A stretch of 64,000 nucleotides of DNA from the NCBI GenBank assembly GCA_017516885.1, contig JAFXAR010000001.1:21436-85435 (forward strand), given 5' to 3'. The position numbers and the translations under genes were made by a program. Shown here piece by piece: positions 53,789 to 60,951 of the stretch; positions within the stretch are counted from its first letter, which is position 1; every line of letters starts with the position of its first letter. The notes under the pieces were generated by a model. The model worked only from the letters and a program-made list of their open reading frames with translations. It was not told the DNA's origin and did no database searches. Source of the stretch: Bacteroidaceae bacterium (GTDB taxonomy: Bacteria > Bacteroidota > Bacteroidia > Bacteroidales > Bacteroidaceae).

Positions 53789-54889
53789 ATGAACAAAAAC
53801 AACGGAAGGCTGCTGTCGCTTGATGTGCTGCGCGGCCTTGACCTCATGCTTCTTGTGGGATTGCAGCCGGTATTGCGCCATTTGCTTGTTGAACTTGACA
53901 TTCCTGCGCTGAATGATACATTGCTCTATCAGCTTGACCATGCGGAATGGGAGGGGTTGCGTGTATGGGATCTTGTTATGCCGCTGTTCCTCTTTATGTC
54001 AGGCGTTACAATGCCGTATTCTCTGCCTAAATACCGTACAAATAATGGCAATGGCAAAGTTTGGGCGCGTATCGTCAAACGCTTTATTTTGCTGTTCCTG
54101 CTTGGAATGGTTGTGCAGGGCAATCTTCTTGCAGTTGACCTTGACAGGGTATATGTCTACAGCAATACTCTCCAGGCAATTGCTGTGGGTTATCTTATGG
54201 CTGCCCCTTTAGTGCTTTATATTAAGCCAAGGTATCAGTTGGTTATTATAGCCGCTTTGCTGCTCATATATTCTGTTCCTATGCATCTTTGGGGCGATTG
54301 GACACCACAAGGCAACTTTGCTTCTGTCGTTGACAAGGAATTGCTTGGCCGTTTCCGCGATGGCAGTATGGTGGCAGCCGACGGCGCGGTTCTGTTTGCC
54401 GATTGGTACGACTATACTTGGATTTGGAGCAGCCTGACATTCTGCTGCACTGTGGCACTTGGCAGTTTTGCAGGACATCTTGCAAAAAGCGGCAACGAGA
54501 ACCGTGTTGCAACTGCCAAAAAACTGTTTGTCATGGCAGTTGTGCTGTTGGCTGCGGGATACCTCTTTGGTATGTTCCAACCGGTAATAAAAAGGATATG
54601 GAGTGCAAGCATGGTGCTTTGCAGTGCCGGCTGGTGTTATCTGCTGCTTGCTCTGTTCTATTGGTGGATTGATGTTAAAGGGCACACGAAAGGGTGGGGA
54701 TGGCTGCTTTATTACGGTTGCAACGCAATAACGGCTTATCTCATTGGCGAGATGATGAATTTCCGTGGAATTGTTGAATCGCTGTTCCATTGTGCGGTGC
54801 ATCCGGTGCTGCTTACAGCCTGCAACAGCTTGATAGTGTTCCTTATACTGCGATATATGTATAAGAAAGGGATTTTCCTGAAGGTGTAA
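53789..54889 (+). CDS. DUF5009 / heparan-alpha-glucosaminide N-acetyltransferase-like membrane protein
   Basis: A 366-residue polytopic membrane protein starting at 53789 (MNKNNGRLLSLDVLRGLDLMLL); the longer frame to 53666 passes through the hairpin. The N-terminal LDVLRGLDL with WDLVMPLFLFMSGVTMPYSL is the signature of the HGSNAT/YeiB-like acyltransferase group. About ten TM helices are predicted. Relatives move acetyl groups across the membrane to a sugar; the sugar is unknown, but linkage to the preceding glycosidase suggests a glycan role. It ends at the palindromic terminator shared with aroE. Confidence 0.8.
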   Translation: MNKNNGRLLSLDVLRGLDLMLLVGLQPVLRHLLVELDIPALNDTLLYQLDHAEWEGLRVWDLVMPLFLFMSGVTMPYSLPKYRTNNGNGKVWARIVKRFILLFLLGMVVQGNLLAVDLDRVYVYSNTLQAIAVGYLMAAPLVLYIKPRYQLVIIAALLLIYSVPMHLWGDWTPQGNFASVVDKELLGRFRDGSMVAADGAVLFADWYDYTWIWSSLTFCCTVALGSFAGHLAKSGNENRVATAKKLFVMAVVLLAAGYLFGMFQPVIKRIWSASMVLCSAGWCYLLLALFYWWIDVKGHTKGWGWLLYYGCNAITAYLIGEMMNFRGIVESLFHCAVHPVLLTACNSLIVFLILRYMYKKGIFLKV

Positions 54890-54916
54890 TCTTTTTAGAA
54901 AGCATCTTCTTGCAGT

Positions 54917-54962
54917 GAGCAAATGAAAAAGCGCAGCCTAGGCTGCGCTTTTTCATTTGCTC
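54917..54962. terminator. 46-base perfect palindrome, bidirectional terminator overlapping the aroE stop
   Basis: 54917-54939 and 54940-54962 are exact 23-base complements. It sits between convergent genes and includes the last three codons' end and stop of aroE (stop 54953-54955). The A5/T5 runs in the arms suit termination in both directions. Confidence 0.8.
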
Positions 54963-55699
54963 CAAATTTCCCATGAGGCGAGTGCCTGCAGATACCACAT
55001 TTCGTAGCCGCTTTTTGTTTTTGCGCCTTGCGCTGCGCCTTTCTGCAGGAAGAGTGTCTCTTCGGGGTTGTAAACAATGTCGTAGAGCAGGTGCTTGCCG
55101 GTGACAAGAGAGTAGGGGATGTCGGGGCATTTATCGACACCGTGTCCAATCATTCCCAATGGAGTGCAGTTTACGATGACTTTGTGACTGTCCATTATTT
55201 CTGCTGTAATCTCTTCGTATGCAATGGCATTTCCGTTTGCTTTACGCGATACTAACCGGCATTCTATGCCCAATTGCTCCAGTGCGTACACAATGGCCTT
55301 TGATGCTCCTCCTGTTCCAAGAACGAGCGCTTTCTTGTGCCATTCCTCTAAAAATGGACTTATTGACTGAGAAAAGCCAATGACATCGCTGTTGTATCCC
55401 CATAGGTGCGCCTTGCCGGCGGCATCGCGGGTTACCTTTACTACATTTACGGCGTTTATACCTTTTGCCTCGTCGCTCATGCCGTCAAGATATTGCATTA
55501 CTGCAATTTTGTGGGGGATGGTGACGTTGAATCCTGTCAGTTCGGGGTGCTCTTCAATTATGCGTGGCAGTTCTTCAATGCCTTCAATCTCAAAAGGGAT
55601 ATATTGGGCGTCAATGCCTTCATTGGCGAACTTTGCGTTGAAGAATGCCGGACTTGCCGATTGTGCAAGCGGATAGCCTATAATGCCGAATTTCTTCAT
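54953..55699 (-). CDS. aroE: Shikimate dehydrogenase
   Basis: NADPH-dependent reduction of 3-dehydroshikimate in aromatic amino-acid synthesis. It has 248 residues, slightly short. Substrate site: GYPLAQSASPAFFNAKF; catalytic Lys: GFNVTIPHKIAVM; cofactor site: VLGTGGASKAIVYAL; C-terminal: YDIVYNPEETLFLQKGAAQGAKTKSGYEMW. The final codons and stop lie in the palindromic terminator. It is 10 bases after purC on the same transcript. Confidence 0.95.
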   Translation of the reverse strand: MKKFGIIGYPLAQSASPAFFNAKFANEGIDAQYIPFEIEGIEELPRIIEEHPELTGFNVTIPHKIAVMQYLDGMSDEAKGINAVNVVKVTRDAAGKAHLWGYNSDVIGFSQSISPFLEEWHKKALVLGTGGASKAIVYALEQLGIECRLVSRKANGNAIAYEEITAEIMDSHKVIVNCTPLGMIGHGVDKCPDIPYSLVTGKHLLYDIVYNPEETLFLQKGAAQGAKTKSGYEMWYLQALASWEIWSK

Positions 55700-55709
55700 G
55701 TTCGTTTGC

Positions 55710-56654
55710 TTATCCCAAATATGCCTTCACGTTGCTCTCAATGCGTGAGGCTATTTCGTCGCATTCCTCTTTTACGAATTTCTCGCCGGTAATGTTTTCG
55801 TAGAGTTCAATGTAGCGGTTGCTTATGCTCTCTACAATCTCGTCGGTCATTTCGGGAACTTGCTGGCCTTCCTTGCCCTGGAATCCATTCTCCATGAGCC
55901 ATTCGCGCACGAATTCCTTTGAGAGCTGTTTCTGAGGCTCTCCCTTCTCAAATTTCTCCTGATAGCCTTCGGAATAGAAGTATCGGCTGCTGTCGGGGGT
56001 GTGGATTTCGTCCATTAGGTATATTGTGCCGTTGTGCTTTCCGAACTCGTATTTTGTGTCAACGAGTATCAGGCCGCGCTTTGCTGCAATTTCTGTACCG
56101 CGCTGGAACAGGGCAAGCGTGTACTTCTCAAGGAGTGCGTATTCTTCGGGGGTGGCGAGGCCTTGTGCAAGAATCTCCTCTTTTGAGATGTCGGCGTCGT
56201 GCTCGCCAATTTCGGCCTTGGTGGTGGGTGTTATTATTGGTTCGGGGAACTTCTGGTTCTCTTTCATCCCTTCGGGCAGCTTTACACCGCAAATCTCGCG
56301 CACTCCGCTCTTATAGGCGCGCCATGCTGAACCGCAGAGGTATCCGCGGACAATCATCTCCACAGGGAAACCTTCGCACATGACGCCAACGGTAACCATT
56401 GGGTCGGGTGTCGCCAGTTTCCAGTTGGGAACGATGTCGGCTGTTGCGTCAAGGAACTTTGCTGCAATCTGGTTGAGCATTTGCCCCTTGAAGGGTATGC
56501 CTTTGGGCAGCACTACGTCAAATGCCGAAATGCGGTCGGTTGCAACCATTACCAATTTGTCATCGCCTACTGTGTATACGTCGCGTACCTTGCCGTGATA
56601 TACGTTTTTCTGGTTCTTGAAGCTGAAGTCTGTGTTTGTTAATGCTTTTGCCAT
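55710..56654 (-). CDS. purC: SAICAR synthase (phosphoribosylaminoimidazole-succinocarboxamide synthase)
   Basis: Joins CAIR and aspartate with ATP in purine synthesis. It is 314 residues, the longer form common in Bacteroidota and yeast. Motifs: [36 protein letters not shown] in the N-terminal ATP region (given here in pieces: [20 protein letters not shown]), [25 protein letters not shown] and [12 protein letters not shown]. It lies 19 bases after phoH and 10 bases before aroE, in one operon. Confidence 0.97.
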   Translation of the reverse strand: MAKALTNTDFSFKNQKNVYHGKVRDVYTVGDDKLVMVATDRISAFDVVLPKGIPFKGQMLNQIAAKFLDATADIVPNWKLATPDPMVTVGVMCEGFPVEMIVRGYLCGSAWRAYKSGVREICGVKLPEGMKENQKFPEPIITPTTKAEIGEHDADISKEEILAQGLATPEEYALLEKYTLALFQRGTEIAAKRGLILVDTKYEFGKHNGTIYLMDEIHTPDSSRYFYSEGYQEKFEKGEPQKQLSKEFVREWLMENGFQGKEGQQVPEMTDEIVESISNRYIELYENITGEKFVKEECDEIASRIESNVKAYLG

Positions 56655-56673
56655 ATTGTATGTATGTTTTTAG

Positions 56674-57648
56674 TTATTTATTGTTCTCTTTCTCCTCTTT
56701 GGCGGCGGCCGTCTGCTTTTCGTGCTTTTCGTAGGCTTCTACAATGCGGGTTACAAGCCTGTGGCGCACAATGTCCTTCTTGTCGAGCCGCACGAATCCT
56801 ATGCCGGGAACGCCGTCAAGAACCTTGAGGGCGTGAACGAGGCCTGAATTCTGGTTCTGAGGCAGATCAATCTGTGTGAGGTCGCCTGTGATTATCATTT
56901 TGGTGTTCGAACCCATTCGGGTGAGGAACATCTTTATCTGCTGTGCTGTGGTGTTCTGCGCTTCGTCAAGGATTACTATTGCATCGTTCAGGGTGCGGCC
57001 TCGCATAAATGCGAGCGGCGCTATCTGTATTACGTTGCCGTCCATGTGCTCCTTAAGCTTGGCAAGAGGTATCATATCTTCAAGCGCATCGTAAAGGGGC
57101 TGAAGGTAGGGGTCGATTTTGTCGCGCATGTCTCCCGGCAGAAAACCGAGCTTTTCGCCTGCTTCTACGGCGGGACGGCTGAGTATTATTTTCCTTATTT
57201 CGCGGTTCTTGAGCGCTCTTACGGCAAGCGCTATCGCTGTGTAGGTTTTTCCAGTCCCGGCCGGGCCAACAGCGAAAATCATGTCGTTTTTGCCGAATGC
57301 CTCCACAAGGCGGCACTGGTTTTCTGAACGTGGATATATTGGCCGGCCGTTGATGTTGTAGACAATTACGTTGCTGTCGCTGCCCTTGTCTCTCTTCTTG
57401 CCGTTGACAGCGTCAATTATGGCCTCCTCGTTAAGGCTGTTGTATTTGTTGCAGTATTCAACAAGGAGTTCTACGGCCTTTTCAAAGCGCTCAATCTCCT
57501 CTTCATCTCCCAAAACCTTTATTACGTTGTCACGCGCCACTATGCGCAGCTTTGAATAAAGCCTTTTGAGCATCTGCAGATTGGCATTCCTCGCTCCATA
57601 GAAGCCTACAGGGTCAATTCCATCAAGAATTATATGTTTTTCAATCAT
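56674..57648 (-). CDS. phoH: PhoH-like ATPase
   Basis: A 324-residue cytoplasmic P-loop protein; the start is the ATG at 57648 (MIEKHIILDGIDPVGFYGARN), as the slightly longer frame begins at TTG. The KH-like N-terminal part is followed by Walker A AVGPAGTGKTYTA, RPAVEAGEKLGFLPGDMRDKIDPYLQPLYDAL and Walker B AIVILDEAQNTTAQQIKMFLTRMG, GDLTQIDLPQNQNSGL. PhoH2/PhoH-like proteins of this type act in RNA metabolism near YbeY in many bacteria; ybeY is not here. It heads phoH-purC-aroE. Confidence 0.94.
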   Translation of the reverse strand: MIEKHIILDGIDPVGFYGARNANLQMLKRLYSKLRIVARDNVIKVLGDEEEIERFEKAVELLVEYCNKYNSLNEEAIIDAVNGKKRDKGSDSNVIVYNINGRPIYPRSENQCRLVEAFGKNDMIFAVGPAGTGKTYTAIALAVRALKNREIRKIILSRPAVEAGEKLGFLPGDMRDKIDPYLQPLYDALEDMIPLAKLKEHMDGNVIQIAPLAFMRGRTLNDAIVILDEAQNTTAQQIKMFLTRMGSNTKMIITGDLTQIDLPQNQNSGLVHALKVLDGVPGIGFVRLDKKDIVRHRLVTRIVEAYEKHEKQTAAAKEEKENNK

Positions 57649-57723
57649 TTCAGGCAAACTGTGTATCGCATTTTATGTTTTTATGCCGCAAGTGCATTAG
57701 CCGGCAGTTTGATATTTGTAATG

Positions 57724-57754
57724 CGAAGATAAATATAAATCCGCTTACTGCAAA
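57724..57754 (-). promoter_or_regulatory. Promoter of the phoH-purC-aroE operon
   Basis: On the minus strand TTTG (57754-57751), 19-base spacer, TATCTTCG (57731-57724), 76 bases before the ATG at 57648. Spacing is in the preferred range. Confidence 0.68.
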
Positions 57755-58126
57755 ATTTTGCTGCGATTACATATAAGGCGATTGCCAGTATTGAGTGTTT
57801 TTTCTATGCCTTTTTGCTCTTTGCGTGGTCATTAACTATTTGGTGATTTGTGTTTTTTACGTTATTTAACATTTGAAATTGTGGTATTTCTGAAATATCT
57901 GCCTCTAATGGGTGTAACAGTTTTATTGGCATGCCGGCATTTATGTTATTGATGACGGATACCGTATCTGGCTTTTTTTACTGCTTTTTATTTTGCGTCC
58001 AGATTGTAGCGAATAGTTTTTTAGTTTGTCGTGATGACAGGACTTGTTTGCTCTCGGTATACTTTCCGTTAAAAAATGATATATTTGCTGGCAATGCCTT
58101 CGTTTTATAACTTTTAACGTGCTAAA

Positions 58127-58158
58127 TTTGTATTTGTAATAAATAAATAGTAATTTCG
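58127..58158 (+). promoter_or_regulatory. Promoter of rpoD
   Basis: TTTG (58127-58130), 20-base spacer, TAATTTCG (58151-58158; one mismatch to TAnnTTTG), 22 bases before the ATG. An overlapping TAAATTTG (58123-58130) could be a second start box. Confidence 0.7.
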
Positions 58159-58179
58159 CAAATCTAAATTCTTTCAAGA

Positions 58180-59040
58180 ATGAGGCAGTTAAAAATTACA
58201 AAAAGTATTACTAATCGTGAAAGCGCATCGCTTGACAAGTACCTTCAGGAAATTGGCCGTGAAGAGCTGATTACAGTTGAGGAAGAGGTTGAGCTGGCAC
58301 AACGAATCAGAAAAGGGGACCGCAGGGCGCTTGAGAAATTGACAAGGGCGAATCTGCGTTTCGTTGTCTCTGTTGCAAAACAGTATCAGAATCAGGGTCT
58401 CAGTTTACCGGACCTAATCAACGAGGGTAATCTCGGGTTAATCAAGGCAGCAGAAAAATTTGACGAAACAAGGGGATTCAAGTTCATCAGCTATGCAGTA
58501 TGGTGGATTAGGCAGTCAATTCTACAGGCTCTTGCCGAACAGGCGCGTATTGTGCGTTTGCCGCTTAATCAGGTTGGCTCGCTGAACAAAATCAGCAAGG
58601 CTTTCTCCAAGTTTGAGCAGGAGAACGAGCGCCGTCCTTCGGCCGAAGAGCTTGCCGACCAGCTTGACCTCCCTGTTGACAAGGTGGTTGATTCGTTGAA
58701 GGTGTCGGGCAGGCATATTTCTGTTGATGCTCCTTTTGTTGATGGCGAGGACAACAGTCTGCTTGACGTTCTTGTGAACGACGACTCTCCAATGGCCGAT
58801 AATCTGCTGGTAAATGAGTCGCTCTCAAGAGAGATTGACCGTGCACTCTCAACGCTTACCGACCGTGAGAAGGAGATTATACAGATGTTCTTTGGCATTG
58901 GCATGCAGGAGATGACGCTTGAGGAGATTGGTGACCGTTTTGGCCTTACACGCGAGCGTGTACGCCAGATTAAGGAGAAGGCTATACGCCGCCTTAAGCA
59001 AAACCAGCGCAGCAAGCTGCTGAAATCATATTTAGGATAA
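58180..59040 (+). CDS. rpoD: Primary RNA polymerase sigma factor (Bacteroidota sigma-70 type)
   Basis: A 286-residue sigma factor, the short form that serves as the vegetative sigma in Bacteroidota and recognises TTTG/TAnnTTTG promoters. It lacks region 1.1. Region 1.2 is [16 protein letters not shown], regions 2.1-2.4 run from [19 protein letters not shown] through [21 protein letters not shown] and [19 protein letters not shown], and region 4 has [16 protein letters not shown] and [19 protein letters not shown]. It is a single-gene unit with its own promoter and terminator. Confidence 0.97.
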   Translation: MRQLKITKSITNRESASLDKYLQEIGREELITVEEEVELAQRIRKGDRRALEKLTRANLRFVVSVAKQYQNQGLSLPDLINEGNLGLIKAAEKFDETRGFKFISYAVWWIRQSILQALAEQARIVRLPLNQVGSLNKISKAFSKFEQENERRPSAEELADQLDLPVDKVVDSLKVSGRHISVDAPFVDGEDNSLLDVLVNDDSPMADNLLVNESLSREIDRALSTLTDREKEIIQMFFGIGMQEMTLEEIGDRFGLTRERVRQIKEKAIRRLKQNQRSKLLKSYLG

Positions 59041-59066
59041 ATTCTGCAATTATAGAATTGTTTGCT

Positions 59067-59096
59067 GGGGGTGGCCGTGGGGCTGCCCCCTTTTTT
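59067..59096 (+). terminator. Intrinsic terminator of rpoD
   Basis: GGGGGTGGCC (59067-59076) pairs with GGCTGCCCCC (59081-59090), 10 bp with two G-U, followed by six T. Confidence 0.85.
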
Positions 59097-59196
59097 GCTT
59101 TATTTGCTTAAAATGTGATGCTGCTTTTGATGGCCGCCTGCATGAACCGGCCGCTTGAGTAGTCGACAAAATAAAGAAACTAATGTCCTGAAACAT

Positions 59197-59266
59197 AAAA
59201 AATGGTAAAAGAGGCGGTTTTTATAAGAAAATATCTTGTGGGAATTTAAACAACTTCTTAAATTTG
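59197..59266 (+). repeat. Dispersed intergenic repeat copy carrying a promoter
   Basis: AAGAAAATA (59225-59233), 9-base gap, AATTTAAACAACTTCT (59243-59258): identical elements and identical spacing to 11116-11149. Here the copy ends in TAAATTTG. Confidence 0.6.
59236..59266 (+). promoter_or_regulatory. Promoter of the clostripain-like operon, inside the repeat
   Basis: TTG at 59236-59238, 20-base spacer, TAAATTTG at 59259-59266; the ATG follows at 59316. The spacer is the repeat core. Confidence 0.6.
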
Positions 59267-59315
59267 CGCAGAATATGGTAAAGGCGCCTCTCTTGTGCCT
59301 TGAATTTTTTTTGAT

Positions 59316-59708
59316 ATGAACAGAATTCTATTTATAGCACTCTTTGCGATATTTGCATTTGCTGAAGGCTTGTATGCTAAAGGCGACAAGGATGAAACGG
59401 TTTATATTTTCGGCGCATCGTTCTCGTTGTCCGATTCAGTGGTCTATTTTACTGAGATAATGCCTGTGGAAGGTGCGGTTATTGACAAGAAAACCGATTT
59501 CCTTGCGCATCGCCAGTATTATGCGTATGAACTGAAGGATTATATGAACTTCCAGGAGAATATGCCCGGGCGCACTTCGGTTATATACTATTCAAAGAAG
59601 CGTTCAAAACTTGAAAAGAAAGAGGCCAAGATAAAGAAGCGCCTTGTTGAGAAGCATGGAAAGAGTGTCCGCTATCTTGGTGACAAATTCAAATTTGTGA
59701 AGCCCTGA
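59316..59708 (+). CDS. Small secreted protein of unknown function
   Basis: A 130-residue protein that I do not recognise beyond general Bacteroidales occurrence. It has a signal peptide (MNRILFIALFAIFAFAEGLYA), then a compact part with strands (TVYIFGASFSLSDSVVYFTEI) and a basic C-terminal helix rich in Lys and Glu (KKRSKLEKKEAKIKKRLVEKH) ending YLGDKFKFVKP. No Cys, so not a lipoprotein. It is one base before the clostripain-like gene and should be coexpressed with it, possibly as a partner, substrate or inhibitor; that is inference. Confidence 0.75.
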   Translation: MNRILFIALFAIFAFAEGLYAKGDKDETVYIFGASFSLSDSVVYFTEIMPVEGAVIDKKTDFLAHRQYYAYELKDYMNFQENMPGRTSVIYYSKKRSKLEKKEAKIKKRLVEKHGKSVRYLGDKFKFVKP

Positions 59709-59709
59709 T

Positions 59710-60942
59710 ATGTTTGGACGCTGCGCCAGGGCAGGGGTGGCTTTTGCGCTTCTGCTCATATTTCTTGTCTCTTGCGACAAAGACCCTGTTTATTTGAAAG
59801 TTACTCCGGTTACTGTTGAAAAAGGCGATACGGCACGCCGAACTCTGCTTGTTTATATGATGGCCGAGAACAGCCTTGCCAATTATGCTTCGCTTGATAT
59901 TGCTGAGATTGAGGAGGCGGTTGCAGCGGTGCCTGAAGATTGCCGTCTTTTTGTGTACAATGACGACAGCTCATTCCCAACATTGCATCATTATTTCAAC
60001 ATGAGCAACGGCGATACTGGAAGTTCCGTGTACCATCCTTTCTCCAATGATGTCTGTTCAAGCGATACGGCAACGCTTGGCGCACTGCTTGATTATATTC
60101 TTAAAGACTATCCCACGGAGAGGCTTGATATTGTGCTCTGGTCGCATGGCGATGGGTGGCTTCGTGCTCCTCTTGGCACATCTCCTCATCGTTCCATAGG
60201 TATTGATAATGGCAATAATTCGTACAGCAACAATGTTACAGCGGCAATTGAGATGGAGGGGCTTGCTGCGTTGCTGAAGAGGCTGCCGGCAAGGGTGGAC
60301 AGGCTGCTGTTTGACGCTTGTTTCATGCAGTGTGCCGAACTGGCTTACGCTCTCCGCAGCTCTGCAGAATGGATTATTGCCTCTCCGGCAGAGATTCCTG
60401 CTTACGGCGCGCTGTATTCTGCCGTTATTCCTGAGTTCTTCCATTCCGAAGGTCCTGAAAGTATAATTGACGCTTATATCAAAGGCTATGAGAATGAGCC
60501 GGCGGGCGCTGTTCTTTCGGCGGTGCATGCACCCTCAATGCAGCATCTGGCCGATGTTACATATTCCTATGTGAACAAATATTTTAACAAGGACAAAAAG
60601 CGCGATTATGTTGATGTTTTCTCATATCTGCCGGGCGGAAAGTACACTGGTTCTAAAACATATCCGGCCTATTATGATATGAATGCTGTCATGGCAAAAT
60701 ATCTTGCGGCAGATGAATATGAGGCGTGGCATTTGGCATTTGCTTCTGCGGTCAGGTATGTTGCGGCTTCAAAATGCTGGTATTCAGCCATTCGCGGCAG
60801 TGCCATTGCGTTTGACAGCGTGAATGGCGGCGGGCTTTCCATGTATATGCCGCAGAGGTATAGCTCGCATTCTCAGTTCAATGCCGATTTCTCTACAACA
60901 GAGTGGTATTCGGCAGCAGGCTGGGATGCAGCAGGCTGGTAA
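59710..60942 (+). CDS. Clostripain-family (C11) cysteine peptidase, lipoprotein
   Basis: A 410-residue lipoprotein with lipobox FLVSC (Cys22). The C11/clostripain fold is visible: TLLVYMMAENSLANYASLDIAEIEE near the N-terminus, catalytic His146 in IVLWSHGDGW and catalytic Cys204 in LLFDACFMQCAELAYAL, followed by ASPAEIPAYGALY. C11 enzymes cleave after Arg or Lys. The acidic run after Cys (DKD) is weaker than the surface signal of the lipoprotein at 47127, so periplasmic location is possible. It follows the small secreted protein with no gap. Confidence 0.88.
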   Translation: MFGRCARAGVAFALLLIFLVSCDKDPVYLKVTPVTVEKGDTARRTLLVYMMAENSLANYASLDIAEIEEAVAAVPEDCRLFVYNDDSSFPTLHHYFNMSNGDTGSSVYHPFSNDVCSSDTATLGALLDYILKDYPTERLDIVLWSHGDGWLRAPLGTSPHRSIGIDNGNNSYSNNVTAAIEMEGLAALLKRLPARVDRLLFDACFMQCAELAYALRSSAEWIIASPAEIPAYGALYSAVIPEFFHSEGPESIIDAYIKGYENEPAGAVLSAVHAPSMQHLADVTYSYVNKYFNKDKKRDYVDVFSYLPGGKYTGSKTYPAYYDMNAVMAKYLAADEYEAWHLAFASAVRYVAASKCWYSAIRGSAIAFDSVNGGGLSMYMPQRYSSHSQFNADFSTTEWYSAAGWDAAGW

Positions 60943-60951
60943 ACAGTTTTT

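Larger units (their letters stand above)
57649..58179. other. Divergent intergenic region between phoH and rpoD
   Basis: About 530 bases without a gene. It contains the leftward phoH promoter and the rightward rpoD promoter (58127-58158). The central 350 bases are AT-rich and show no conserved frame or hairpin of note. Confidence 0.55.
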
